Below, piece by piece: positions 28,001 to 39,647 of a stretch of DNA of 64,000 nucleotides (position 1 is its first letter; each line of letters opens with the position of its first letter). Origin of the DNA: Neurospora intermedia (lineage: Eukaryota > Ascomycota > Sordariomycetes > Sordariales > Sordariaceae). The position numbers and the translations under genes are program-made. The stretch is from positions 496,001-560,000 of the forward strand of contig BTPP01000012.1 in assembly GCA_037102815.1 (NCBI GenBank). Reading direction: 5' to 3'. The notes under the pieces are model-generated. The model was not told the origin of the DNA. It saw only the letters and a program-made list of their open reading frames with translations, and did no database searches.

Positions 28001-29673
28001 CCGTGTTTGACCCTTCGCTACGTCTTCCGCCGTTACAGACGCACCTAGCTCACTTGTCGCCTACTTCTCCTGAATCTGGATCTGGCTCCTCTGGAGCTGG
28101 CGCCGGTCCGAATATCATTTTCGCTGCTGGTGGCGGTGGTATAGGACTGGGAATAACTTACCCCAGCAACCCTCGCGATCCTAGATCTGCGACTTCGTCG
28201 TCCTCGTACCCGCGATTAACGGGACATGGCACAGCAGGGAACACGCCCACTGCTTCTTCTTTTCCCGCAAGTTATCATCAGGGAACTCACTCCCATCCTA
28301 CACTCCAACAGCCACCTACCTCGGTTCATTCCTCATGGGCAAACCTGCATCACCAAGGAGAAAAGGAACAACAGCAGATACCACGGAGTGACCCTTCCCC
28401 TGTTGCAACAGCAAGAGACAACATTGTGGAACGTAGCACTGCTACCACTGCTCTTCAACATCACCCTTCCCAAACTTCAGACCCCAACACTACCAATAGC
28501 AGCACCAACAGCAAGAGACAACTCGCTCTCCTAGAAGCCCAGAAACGCCAGCAATCAGTAGAAGCAATGGTTATGAGCATCGACTACGTTCGTAAGGCGT
28601 CGGTCCTTCGGCGGATCGGGCGGGAACTACCCGCTTACGGTGCCGTAGCTGACAACATTGACACTATGTCTGAGACCGGAGATGACGGTCAGGAGCAGCA
28701 GATAGTGACGACGAGAGGACCAATAATTGCCGTTGAGGGACCAAACAAGGAGTTGTTGCGGGTAGTTGGCAAGGCAGTTGAGAGGGCCTTGGTAGAGCTG
28801 GGGGATTGTGAGGTCCGAGCCTGGGTTGGCGAGGGTGATACTTGGGATAGTGACGAGGCGGGCGAGAAAGGGACAACGAGTGAGAAAGAGAAAGAAAAGA
28901 GAGGTGGTGACGATGTTGAAATGGGCGATACCGTCATCGTACGCGGTTCATCGCCCAAATCCAGCAACAACGGACAAGACCGCTCATCTTCCCGCTCCCC
29001 GCCGAGCGGAAGCCTCACCCCCGTTCCATCCACAAACACAAACCCTTTTCCCCGATACCTCGACCTCATGCTCTCCTGGCACCTCAAAGCCTCGGAACTG
29101 ACCAAATTCGTTACCACTCCTTTTTTCTCTCCCTCTTCCTCCTCCTCCTCCCGCTCTTCATCACCCTCCCACTCACCCTCCTCTCCTAGCCGAAACCTCC
29201 CCAAACTCCCCATCGCTCTCCTCCCCCTCGGCTACTCCCTCACCTACTCGGACCGCTTCGCATGCACCATCCCCATCGCCGACGCCTACGCGCCCGTAGA
29301 TCACTGGCAATGGATGGCCACTCTCTGGCGAGGTATCGTAGGGCCGGATCTGACGGTATATGTGAAGCCTGTAACAGAGGAGGACACGGCGGTGGAGGGA
29401 TGGGCGCCCGTTGGAGTGGAGGTGAAGGGGGAGAAGTTGATCGTTGTTCGGATTGTTGTCCCGTCTGGATGGGGTGGACAGAAGGAGGCAGTGGCAGAGT
29501 TGGGCGGTGAGGCGGAGAAACAGTTGGCGTATGAGGTTGGGGAGTGGGTTAGGGCGGGAGCGTTTGGGGTGCAGGGAAGGGGAGGGGTGGCGAAAGGGGA
29601 GAGGGAGAGGAATCTGGCGCAGGGAGGCTATGAGTATGAAAGGGGGCATGGGTATGGGGGTGAGGGTTGGTGA
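25059..29673 (+). CDS. Large MATA-type HMG-box transcription factor
   Basis: Two exons (25059-26427 and 26693-29673) encode 1449 residues. The 265-nt intron cuts the start of the HMG box, between PRN and AFILYR. The box (about 453-525) has the MATA_HMG signature: NAFILYR, EISKIIGEKWR, EWKQLAEEEK and YPEYKYQPRR. Before it lie long low-complexity runs of Ser, Thr, Ala, His, Gln and Gly; after it a CPNCGGRY segment and a very long Ser/Pro/Gly/His/Tyr-rich tail, with a better-ordered stretch near 1100-1400. HMG-box factors of this class bend DNA and control mating and sexual development in fungi; the target here is unknown. The start is the first in-frame ATG after the leader stops. The acceptor (caaaaaag) is weaker than usual but restores the box perfectly. 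Confidence 0.88.
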
Positions 29674-30365
29674 TGAAAATGGAGGTGAGAAAAACAAAGG
29701 GGGGGGGGGGGGGGGGAAGCGGAAGGGGGGAAATGGATGGGTGTTGATGTTGCGCAAGTGAGTTGCGAAGCTGTTGGATTGATAGACGGACTTGGCAGAC
29801 TTTTGGCCGTCGACCGGCTTTGAACAGAAAAATACAGTGAACCATCGGAAGGACAGTCCCTTGGGACCTTTAAATTACCCAAAATATTGATGTCACGTCC
29901 TTTGTCGTCGAGTGTCTTGCGAGTGTCTTGAGTGTGGAAGGCGCCAACCAATTGCTTGCAGGGCGTGTGTGCAGAGCACTGTTAGTGATGGTTAGGTTTT
30001 TATGTGCCTAACAAGTCTAGCGGTGTCTATGGGCAGATTATGTTAGTGAAGCATGCGCTGTATGACAGGCCAGGGTGTGTCACTAACCTTGCGACCCCTC
30101 ACTTCCAGCAAACACGACGATGAGACCGAAGATGGAAAGCTGAGAAAGTTTGAGCTCAGCTATCCAACGGGGGCCGTTCAAGCCTGTTATGTACCAACAC
30201 GATTACCGTTGGTTGTTTCATTCTCGACAACGAAGAAAGGCACCGGTGAACATAAAAGCTTGGTCAACACCTCCAGATGAAGATGCCCGACCCATCTCGT
30301 GATTCTCATCAATCATCAAGCCATCACTCTCAACCCTCTCTGCAGCCTTCGGTTCAGCAGACACC
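29674..30365. other. Intergenic, HMG-box gene to nucleoside hydrolase
   Basis: About 690 bp with a long G run at 29700-29716 in the HMG-box 3' flank. No gene seen. Confidence 0.45.
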
Positions 30366-31547
30366 ATGTCTTCTCTAGACCCAAAGCCAAGAAAGAACCT
30401 GATAATTGACACCGACCTCTTCAGTGACGTCGAGTAAGTCTCACTCTCCCTCCCCCCACTCCCACTTGGGACTAACAAACGAAGCGACGCCGGCGCCCTC
30501 CTCCTGGCATCCACCTCCCCCCACATCAATCTCCTCGGCGTCCTGGTAAACAAACCCTCTACCTACTCTGTCCTCGCCGCCTCCGCTATAGTCTCGTATT
30601 ATACCTCTTCTCAAAGTAAAGCCATCCCCATCGGCGTGTTCCGCCACCCAACCAGCGATGGCACTGTAATACCCCTTCCCGACACCACCTTTCTCGACGT
30701 GGTGCACTGGCACCTAGGGGAATTCGCTTCCAAAATCGCCTACCAATTCGGCTCCCCTTCCTCGCCCGATTACGTCAAAGAACCCAAGGAACCAAGTATA
30801 CCGTGGGGACACGCCGAAGACGCCTGGGACGCAATTCAGCTCTATCGAAAGCTACTTAGCGAAGCGGACGACGAGAGTGTAACCATTGTGTCTATAGGCT
30901 TTCTTGATAACTTGTCGCTTCTCCTCGACTCGAAACCTGATTCTCTTTCTCCATTGACTGGGCGCCAGTTGATCTCGCAGAAGGTGGCAGAGTTGGTGGT
31001 CATGGGGGGTCGGTACCCAGAGGGAAGAAGTTGGAATTTTTTTGGTTCTGATCCTGATTCACCTCATCATAATGGTGGAAGGGGACTGGGATTGGGACCT
31101 AAGGGGACGGCGAATGTGATCAATAATTGGCCAACGCTTCAAAAAGATGGGTGGAAAGGGAGGGTGGTGTACGTCAGTGATGAAGTGGGCGGGAACGTCT
31201 TGACTGGCGCAGAGTTGGTGAAGAAGGGGCCGAAGGGGGATCCGGTCGGTCGCGCTTATGGGTATTATGCTTATGGCGAGTCTAGACCGAGTTGGGATCC
31301 AGTGGCGGTGTTGTATGCCATTGATGGATTGGGGGACCTGTTCAAGTACGATGAGCGGTACGGACATGGAAGGAACTGGGTGAATGAAAAGGATGGATCA
31401 AATAGGTGGATTTGGGAAGAAGACACGCAGAATCAGTTTGTGCTGGCGCTGAAGGCGGATAATGAGCCGGTGGCAAGGGAGATTGATCGCTTGTTTCTCG
31501 AGGGAGCGTTGAACGCGGTCACGGAAAGGGCTGGCCCGATGACCTAG
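30366..31547 (+). CDS. Inosine/uridine-preferring nucleoside hydrolase family protein
   Basis: Two exons (30366-30433 and 30485-31547) give 376 residues. The N-terminal Asp cluster that binds the catalytic Ca2+ (IIDTDLFSDVDDAG, residues 13-26) is rebuilt exactly across the 51-nt intron, which supports the model. A VVMGGRYPEGR block and a WDPVAVLYA block follow, as in fungal members of the family. The enzymes hydrolyse the N-glycosidic bond of ribonucleosides for purine and pyrimidine salvage. No signal peptide is visible, so it is probably intracellular. The substrate cannot be told from sequence; fungal homologues are often labelled only as ribonucleoside hydrolase-like. Confidence 0.88.
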
Positions 31548-32029
31548 CGAGCAGACCGGGCAGGTCCCAAGTTTTGAGGTCAGTCACTTTGGAACCACTG
31601 CACTCGTTCGAACCCGGTACTTCCCCGACTGTGCCTTCCACTTTGTTGGGTCTGGCCAAGATCATTGCAACTCACAGCGACGGGGCCTCTAATTCAGTTC
31701 CATGCACGTAGTACTACTAGAACAAATCAGCTATATCATACACGACATAAGCGCTTCCAACACGAATTCATACAAGCAACCACACATGCACATGCAAAAA
31801 GCCGATAGGAAAGAAAAAAATAAAGGAGTTGAATTGGGTACATATGAACGCCATTAATCCTTCAAGTATGTCAGTTCTGATTTCCGCTACAAGCAGAACG
31901 CGTTTCTTCTTCTTTTTTAAGGGTTTAATAGTATCAACCAAATTTGTTAGCGCACTTCTTTTGACAAGGGTCTGCAAAACTTCATGCAAGAAAAATGACA
32001 GGACAACTATATTCGAATTGAATTGTGAA

Positions 32030-32065
<36 letters not shown>

Positions 32066-32751
32066 AAAAGGAAAAAAAAAAAAAAAAGAAAAAGATAGAA
32101 AGTATATAAACCATCCACAATGCATGTTGATGGATACCCGCTTATTGCATCAAATATGGTTGAGATACTTGTCGAGTTGCGAAGAGTAGAGTGCCAGAGT
32201 GCGTATGCAGTAAGGTCCCGCGCTAACAAACTTTGAAGGGGTGGTGATGTATATATCCATAACTGCCTGTAAGAATTTATGGTAATTATCGCATTTGAAC
32301 ACTGGTGGATGGCTGATGACAAGTGGAAAAGGGATAACCATAAGGATATGAATACTTGATATGATTTGTCTTTGTAAGGTCTTCTTCCTTCAGGCTTCAA
32401 CTGTTCCGGGCTTCAGGCCTCAGTCAGTCTTATCCTCCTTGCTGATAGCTAGTAGAATGACAGAGGTACCAGGTACCTGTGAATAACCCGAACTATGCAT
32501 AAAGTGATCGCACCCACGAGATACCCGCTCCAATCTAACTTCCCCATAAACCTCACCCCCTTTCCTTTCCTTTCCTTTTTTGTTTATGTACATTCAACCT
32601 CTTCTCACTTTCTCCCCTGAGCCATCTCTCGTCTAGAACTAGACCCCGCCACACCACTCGCCCTCCCCCTTCCCCTCTTAGTAGTAGTAGGAGTAGGGTT
32701 TCCCTCCGCCGCCGCCACATCTAGACTCTGGGTACCTTGCTGAAGTAAGCT
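31548..32751. other. Intergenic between convergent genes
   Basis: About 1.2 kb between the nucleoside hydrolase and TAF4 3' ends. It contains an A-rich tract at 32031-32093 that creates a false minus-strand frame rich in Phe. No gene supported. Confidence 0.5.
32031..32093. repeat. A-rich tract with a few G
   Basis: A run of 33 A followed by short A runs separated by single G. Low-complexity sequence between two convergent genes. Confidence 0.9.
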
Positions 32752-35490
32752 CTACTTGACCTCATCCACCTTTGTCCTCGGCGGCTCATCGAGCCTGGTA
32801 TACGCCTCCTGGATAGCTCTAACCTCAATCCCGTCCATTTCCAGCGCCACCAACCAATCTCTCAACTGGATGTTTTTCCCTTGCTCACTACTCTCTCTCC
32901 ACATGCCCAGTCGGTTCTTTTGGTTTTCCGAAGTCAACTGCTGCGGTTTATTATCCGCTACACCTGCCGCTCCGCCTTTACCTGCGGGCGTGGAAAGACC
33001 ATCGCCGCCTAGAGATGTGCGAGGGGTACTAGCGCCTGAACCACCGCCGGCGCCACCGCCGCCACCACCACCTGCCCCGGCGTTCATCCATGAATAGGAC
33101 TTGCCCTTTTTGCGACCGAAGCCGCCCATGATGGCGTTGAGGGTCTGGTTGGCTGAGGCGGTGGACGAGGTTTCGGCGAGCTTAGCGGCTGCGGCGCCTC
33201 GCTTGAGTTCCTTCTTCGAGGGGAGCTTGCCGTCGGCGTCGGCGGTGGTGGGAGTGCCGGGGGCGACGGAGCCAGCTCGAGAGCCGGTGCCGCCCGTGGC
33301 GGTGTCGGGGTTTTGACGCTTTTGGCGCTTGCGGAGACGGGCTTCTTCGAGGTTGCGGTCGGCGCGAGCGGTGTCGCGCAGAGCGGTGGTGAGGTTGTGT
33401 TTGGTGAGGTTGGGGTCGTTGAGTTTGGCGGCGTCGTAGGAGCCTAAAATACGAGTTAGTGATGTGTTTGAGATTATGGCAAGGGTCAATGGAGAACACA
33501 TACGTTTCAGGGGGTTGGGCTGAGGACCGACGCCAGCAGCGGCGGCTTCCATGCCTTCTTGAAGAGCATCGTTAAGCCCCGTCTTCAAAGGCACGGCCAC
33601 ATCAGCCCACTCCGCAGGAATCTCTCCACGGGAAGTCGTCTGGCGGTTGATGGCAATGGTATGCGCAGACTCGATGATCTGCCGGATGCGGTACTTTGTC
33701 GCAATTGACAACAGCGCAATTTGGTCACTCAGATATGAATCAACCGGGATCCACGAGCTGGTGACGGTAACAAGAGCACCGCCTTCGCCCGTCTTTGTGC
33801 TCACCGTGACTTTGGGTTGCGTTTGCGCAGGGTCGTTGGCTGGTTTGCTCTTATTGACTGCACTACCGCCCTTGAGCTCGCTGTTGAGCTCCAGTCCGTA
33901 CTCCTTGGCAATCTTTTGAGCCTTCCAATGCAGCGGGGCCACCTCCAAGAAAGGCGTTCTCATCTCGTTTGCCCTCGTCAGGGCCAACCGATGGGCTGCT
34001 TCATCCCAAGCCTTCTTTGCCAGCTCCTTCTCAAACTCCTCTTGGCTTTTGCCGTCCAGAGGTTGCGAGGCCTGATTGGCCCACCCGGCACCGTAAAAAG
34101 AAGCCTTACTTCCCGGTGGATTCGCGGGCAGACCAGTCCTCGCATCCTGAGAAAAGGATCCGGCATAGTAGTCGGCCAACGCCTGCTCTTCAGCACGCAA
34201 ATCGACACCGGTACCCGCCAAAGAGTCCGTGACGTCATATTCAGTTTCCTTAACCGGTCGCTCAACGGGCTTCTGAGGGGGACCCATAGCGCCACCGGCG
34301 GCGGGGGTTGTCGGAGCTGGTGGTGGTGGGCCGATAGGCGCCATGGTAGCCGTCGTATATTGCTGGTTCTGCGCATTCTGAGCGGCCTGGGTTCCCATGG
34401 CGTGGACTGGCTGAGGAGTTGAGGGCCCATGGGCGGACAAATTAGGCGGAGCTAGTGATGGCGTTGCCAGCCCAGGTGTCACTGGGCCAGGTGTTGTTGA
34501 GGCGGGTTGGACTGGAGGCATGGATAGCCTACTCTCGGGCATCTGCAAGCCCGCGCCGTGTGAAAGAGCAGGACCTGGTCCGGGAGTTGTGGCCTGGGTG
34601 GGACCCGGGGAAGGCACAGCCAAGGGCGTGGATGGCTGAGAAACGCTTCCGTTGGTGAAGGACTGATTATATTGCTGCAGACCTGGTGATTGTATCGTCG
34701 CAAACTTGGGACTAGCTGCTGGCGGCGTCGGGGCCGCGACCGACTGAGGAGTAGTGGCGTAGTTCTGGGGAAGGTAAGGCGAGCCCGGCTGAGAGGCAGG
34801 ACTTGCGCCGGTCTGTGGACGCTGCTGGTTCGGCGGTATGGAGAACTGCGCTTGAGTGGTGGGCGCCGGGGAGGGTGTGTGCTGGGGACGAGCAAACTGC
34901 GGTTGCTGGTGAACTGGCGGGCTAGGATGTTGGATCTGAGGTTGCTGCAACTGGGCCTGGGGATGCTGGAGTTGTGGATGATGTTGATGTTGTTGCTGCT
35001 GCGGGACATGCTGCTGCTGAGGATGCTGGGGATGTTGTGGTTGTTGTTGAACGTGTTGCTGGTGTGTTTGAGCTTGTTGGTGCCCTTGTTGATGAACCTG
35101 CTGTTGGACCTGCTGTTGTACACGTTGCTGCGGCTGCTGCTGTTGCTGTTGCGGCGGCGGCGGTTGGGTCTGCTGCGGGGCATGTTGTTGTTGCTGTTGT
35201 TGCAACTGCTGGGGAATTTGGCGAGGCTGGACATGCTGCTGAGGTTGTTGAGCGCGTTGCTGTTGCTGTTGCTGAGCAAGAGCTTGGGCTTGTTGTTGAG
35301 CGAGCATCTGGGCACGTTGTTGCTGCTGTTGCTGGAGCTGGAACTGTTGCAACTGCGGCGACATTTGTGGTGGTTGCTGCTGTTGTAACTGAGGTTGTTG
35401 TTGTTGTTGTAACTGAGGCTGCTGCTGTTGCAACTGAGGTTGTTGTTGTTGCAACTGAGGCATCTGAGGCTGTTGCGGTGGTTGCGCCAT
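32752..35490 (-). CDS. taf4: TFIID subunit TAF4
   Basis: Read on the minus strand: exon 1 is 35490-33504 and exon 2 is 33443-32752, giving 892 residues. The N-terminal 300 or so residues are dominated by Gln, His and Pro runs. The conserved C-terminal TAF4 domain (PF05236) starts near residue 430 (DVTDSLAGTGVDLRAEEQAL) and holds the SYLSDQIALLSIATKYRIRQ histone-fold helix; the last conserved block (GMWRESSEQ through DWLVALEMDGI) lies close to the end. TAF4 pairs with TAF12 in the TFIID core and contacts activators. The 60-nt intron is a multiple of three with no stop, so retention would add 20 residues without shifting frame. The gene is divergent from ysh1 across about 1 kb. Confidence 0.92.
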   Translation of the reverse strand: MAQPPQQPQMPQLQQQQPQLQQQQPQLQQQQQPQLQQQQPPQMSPQLQQFQLQQQQQQRAQMLAQQQAQALAQQQQQQRAQQPQQHVQPRQIPQQLQQQQQQHAPQQTQPPPPQQQQQQPQQRVQQQVQQQVHQQGHQQAQTHQQHVQQQPQHPQHPQQQHVPQQQQHQHHPQLQHPQAQLQQPQIQHPSPPVHQQPQFARPQHTPSPAPTTQAQFSIPPNQQRPQTGASPASQPGSPYLPQNYATTPQSVAAPTPPAASPKFATIQSPGLQQYNQSFTNGSVSQPSTPLAVPSPGPTQATTPGPGPALSHGAGLQMPESRLSMPPVQPASTTPGPVTPGLATPSLAPPNLSAHGPSTPQPVHAMGTQAAQNAQNQQYTTATMAPIGPPPPAPTTPAAGGAMGPPQKPVERPVKETEYDVTDSLAGTGVDLRAEEQALADYYAGSFSQDARTGLPANPPGSKASFYGAGWANQASQPLDGKSQEEFEKELAKKAWDEAAHRLALTRANEMRTPFLEVAPLHWKAQKIAKEYGLELNSELKGGSAVNKSKPANDPAQTQPKVTVSTKTGEGGALVTVTSSWIPVDSYLSDQIALLSIATKYRIRQIIESAHTIAINRQTTSRGEIPAEWADVAVPLKTGLNDALQEGMEAAAAGVGPQPNPLKRMCSPLTLAIISNTSLTRILGSYDAAKLNDPNLTKHNLTTALRDTARADRNLEEARLRKRQKRQNPDTATGGTGSRAGSVAPGTPTTADADGKLPSKKELKRGAAAAKLAETSSTASANQTLNAIMGGFGRKKGKSYSWMNAGAGGGGGGGAGGGSGASTPRTSLGGDGLSTPAGKGGAAGVADNKPQQLTSENQKNRLGMWRESSEQGKNIQLRDWLVALEMDGIEVRAIQEAYTRLDEPPRTKVDEVK

Positions 35491-36521
35491 GGTGATGGGG
35501 CGCCCTTGAGGTGGACGGATGGCACAGGCGCAAACAATGAAGTCGAGATGTACGAAGGGTCGATGGCGTGGGCCAAGGTGGTCGTTGATGAAAAGCAGCT
35601 ATTCCTTGCCCTCCAGCTGACGGCGAGGCTGAGCTCCCAACTGATCGATTGCTCAAATCCCCGTCACCGTAAACTCAAGTGGAAGCAGGCGAACCTGCGC
35701 TGCCACTTTAGCTACGCCGTGTCTCTCTTTCCATACGCCGGTCGCTCGTATCGATCGGTGTCAGAGTCGGTCGATGTAGTTCTCGCTCGTTGTAGTGTTG
35801 TCGTGGTCGGCGGTTGGCTATCAAATTAATTCGCGGGAGGAATGTCGACGGTGGGAGGTTGTGAATCGGATTGTTGGGTGGAGCGGTGGAGGAGGTCGAG
35901 GTGGTCGGAGAAAGAATGACGAACAATAAAATCGAAAGAGGGACTCTCGCATACACACCCGCGTCCAGAACCTCCCACGAAAGAACGACCAGTTGCTGCT
36001 GCCCGCCGCTGCAGGTTGCTTGTTGCTAGCGGCGGCACGAGCTCCACTGAACCTCAAGGGTCGCGTCTGGTGAGTGAGGAATGAGCCAGTCACGTGTAAG
36101 TTTGACAATAAATAGTGGGGCATCTGGCCGTTGACGTTGTGCGGCTGGCTTGGGATTGAAGACGGGACTCCCGGCAGGCAAATCAGCCGCCAACTTCAAC
36201 CTCACTTCATTCAACGAGCACTTGCCATCTTCATCCAAAACGCATTCAACATCCATCAACAAAATCACATCAAGGGCGCCCAGCCATATTCACGGCGCGC
36301 GCTAATCCGTGACATTCCGTCTTTCTTCTCACGTCGACTGATTCACGCCATCTCTCAACTGCCGTGCGTATCTCGCGTCTCAAATCGTATCGAAACCGCC
36401 ACACTTCGCCAATCAAACAATCACAGTCAGTCGCCTGGAAGGTCCCAAGTATAAAGGGCGACGGCGGTGGAAAACGAAGGATTTACACGTGGAGCGAACG
36501 AACTAAAGGAATACCCAAGCT
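35491..36521. promoter_or_regulatory. Divergent promoter region of taf4 and ysh1
   Basis: About 1 kb between two genes that read away from each other, so it must hold both promoters and leaders. Both products act on RNA polymerase II transcripts, at initiation and at 3'-end cleavage. I see no canonical TATA box placed convincingly for either. No other gene supported. Confidence 0.6.
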
Positions 36522-39500
36522 ATGGCTTCCAAGCGGAAGGCTTCAGCAATGGCGACGGAGCCAGAGGAGCCAGTCGACCCAGCTGATGAACTCATGTTCC
36601 TCAACCTCGGCGGAGGCAACGAAGTCGGCCGATCATGTCACATCATCCAGTACAAGGGCAAAACCGTTATGGTGCGCAAAATCAACCATAATTACCCCTT
36701 CCAACGAACATGGGCTGATCTCTCCGTGGGTTGTAGCTCGATGCTGGCCAACATCCAGCATACGATGGCCTAGCAGCCCTTCCATTCTTTGATGACTTCG
36801 ATCTCAGCACAGTAGATGTCCTCTTGATCAGCCAGTAAGCCCTACCCCTTTCCCCCCTTTTTTGTCATGGCCTACAATTATATGTATGCCCGTCTATCCG
36901 CGAGAGACAGTGCCGCAGTGTTTGGCTTGGGATAAGATGGGTTGATGATCGAGCTGGGCTCTGGATATACGCCATCGCCAGTGAGAGCCAGTGACTGACA
37001 CGTTGCTCTATGCATCTATGTGGTTCTTGTCCGCTTTGCAACATTGTACTGTCCATCATATACATGTATTCAGGAAATGAAAATACAAGAAACTTTGTCG
37101 CCATTGCCCGCTCCTCGCCTCCCTTTTCCCTCTCCCATCTTGTCTGCCACTCGCGCTGCATGTTCTCTGTGAAGCACTGTCCTCGCCCATAGTTGCCTAC
37201 CTGGCCCAGACCTTAGCCGAGACTGACTGCCCACTCTCTAGTTTTCATATCGACCATGCCGCCTCGTTACCATATGTCTTGGCCAAAACCAACTTCCGAG
37301 GCCGTGTCTTCATGACACATGCCACCAAGGCTATCTACAAATGGCTTATCCAGGACAGTGTCCGTGTTGGCAACACATCGTCGAACCCGCAATCGTCGCT
37401 CGTCTACACCGAGGAAGACCATCTCAAGACCTTTCCCATGATTGAGGCCATCGACTATAATACTACCCACACCATCTCCTCCATCCGTATCACACCATAC
37501 CCAGCCGGCCACGTCCTTGGCGCCGCCATGTTCCTGATCGAGATCGCCGGCCTCAAGATCTTCTTCACTGGCGACTATTCCCGTGAAGAGGACAGGCATC
37601 TTATCTCTGCCAAAGTCCCCAAGGGCGTCAAGATCGATGTCCTCATCACCGAGTCCACCTACGGCATTGCCTCGCACATCCCCCGACCAGAACGTGAACA
37701 GGCCCTCATGAAGTCCATCACCGGCATCCTTAACAGAGGTGGCCGCGTCCTCATGCCCGTCTTCGCCCTCGGTCGAGCCCAGGAGCTCCTCCTCATCCTC
37801 GACGAGTACTGGGGCAAGCACGCCGAATACCAGAAATACCCCATCTACTACGCCTCCAACCTCGCCCGCAAGTGTATGCTTGTCTACCAGACCTATGTTG
37901 GCTCCATGAACGACAACATCAAACGGCTATTCCGCGAGCGTCTGGCCGAGTCCGAGTCCTCCGGCGACGGTGCCGGCAAGGGAGGGCCGTGGGACTTTAG
38001 GTTCATCCGTTCCCTCAAGAGCCTCGACCGCTTTGAGGACGTAGGTGGCTGCGTCATGCTTGCCTCCCCTGGTATGCTCCAAAACGGCGTCAGTCGCGAG
38101 CTGCTGGAGAGGTGGGCGCCGAGCGAAAAGAACGGCGTTATCATCACCGGTTACTCCGTCGAGGGCACCATGGCCAAGCAGCTCCTTCAAGAACCAGAGC
38201 AGATTCAAGCCGTCATGTCTCGCAACATTGCCGGTGCCCGCCGCGGCCCCGGTGGTGACGCCGAGAAGGTCATGATCCCCCGCCGCTGCACCGTGCAGGA
38301 GTTCTCTTTTGCTGCGCACGTCGACGGCGTGGAAAACAGGGAGTTCATCGAAGAAGTCGCCGCCCCCGTCGTCATCCTCGTCCACGGCGAGGTGCACAAC
38401 ATGATGCGTCTCAAGTCCAAGCTTCTTTCGCTCAACGCGACCAAGGAACACAAAGTCAAGGTGTTCAGCCCCCGAAACTGCGAGGAGCTTCGCATCCCTT
38501 TCAAGACGGACAAAGTCGCCAAGGTGGTGGGCAAGCTGGCGTCCGTCCCCCCTTCTTTAAAGGAAGCCAAGACCGCGCATGACGGACCTCTCCCCTCCTC
38601 CTCCGAACCTCAGCTTATCACTGGTGTTTTGGTGCAAAACGACTTCAAGATGTCTCTCATGGCTCCCGAGGATCTCAGAGAGTATGCTGGTTTGACGACC
38701 ACCACTATTGCATGCAAGCAGCGTCTGAAGCTGAGTGCCGCTGGTATTGACCTCATCAAGTGGGGTCTCGAAGGAACCTTTGGTGCCGTTGAAGAACTCC
38801 CCGAAGTGAAGCCAAAGCTGGAGCTCGTTAAGAGCGAGAACGGCGATACCAAGATGGAAGAAGCAGACGAGGAGTTGCCCCACGGTGACGACGTGGTAGC
38901 CGCTTATCTGGTCATGGGATGCGTTACCGTCCGTTACCGTGCCAGTGGCGAGGTTGAGCTAGAGTGGGAAGGCAACATGCTCAACGACGGCATTGCCGAC
39001 GCCGTGATGGCCGTGTTGCTTGGTATTGAGAGTAGTCCCGCCGCAGTGAAGCGTACGTCCCTTTCCTCTTCCCTTTTCCCTTTTCCCTTTTCCCCTTTCC
39101 CCTTTTCCCTCTCCCATTTCTTCTTACATATCCCCATACTAACTCCAATCCAGGCTCGGCCACCAAAAACCCCCACTCCCACTCCCCTCCCCCCGCGGAG
39201 AAAAACCCTCATGCACACCTCACCCCCGAAGACCGTTTCTTCCGTCTGTGCATGTTCCTCGAAGCCCAATTCGGCCAAGACAACGTCTCCCCCATCGTCG
39301 AGCCCAAACTTCCTCCCTTGTCACTTACCACCCAAGACACGAAAGCTATTACCTCCCCCTCGGAGGAGACCGCCAAATCCTCCACCGACGCAGACGCCGA
39401 CGCCTCCATGGACGTCTCTGAAGAAGACGAAGACGAACAGCAACTCAAGGCACGCCAACGCGCGGAGGTGCAAAGACTAGAAAGAATGGGTATTCCGAAA

Positions 39501-39647
39501 CCTGGGGTGCGCATCAAGGTGGATAAGATGGAGGCGAAAGTCTGGTTGGAGGATTTGGAGGTGGAGTGTGCGAATAAGATTTTCAGAGAGCGGGTGAGGG
39601 CCGTGGTGGAGCGGGCGGTGGAGGTTGTGGCGCCGCTTTGGGGGTGA
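36522..39647 (+). CDS. ysh1: Pre-mRNA 3'-end endoribonuclease Ysh1 (CPSF-73)
   Basis: Four exons (36522-36671, 36737-36834, 37242-39052, 39154-39647) give 850 residues. The metallo-beta-lactamase domain carries the zinc-binding H-x-H-x-D-H motif at 83-88, rebuilt from a His codon split by intron 2, and downstream blocks such as [10 protein letters not shown] and [13 protein letters not shown]. The beta-CASP insert follows, then the Ysh1 C-terminal domain with an acidic linker near 780-810 that is probably variable. Ysh1 is the nuclease of the cleavage and polyadenylation complex. The donor of intron 1 (gtgcgc) is unusual, but the join gives the family sequence [13 protein letters not shown]. 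Intron 2 is 407 nt, long for this organism, and intron 3 is CT-rich. Confidence 0.94.

Noticed and set aside
31600-31640. tRNA B-box-like GTTCGAACCC
   Set aside because: No matching A box or cloverleaf could be built on either strand.
31768-32400. 210-codon minus-strand frame with a membrane-like Phe run
   Set aside because: The hydrophobic part is only the complement of an A-rich microsatellite.
34479-35656. Long frames around the TAF4 poly-Gln region on both strands
   Set aside because: CAG/CAA repeats stay open in several frames (poly-Asn, poly-Thr/Ala, poly-Leu). Only the Gln frame continues into the conserved TAF4 domain.
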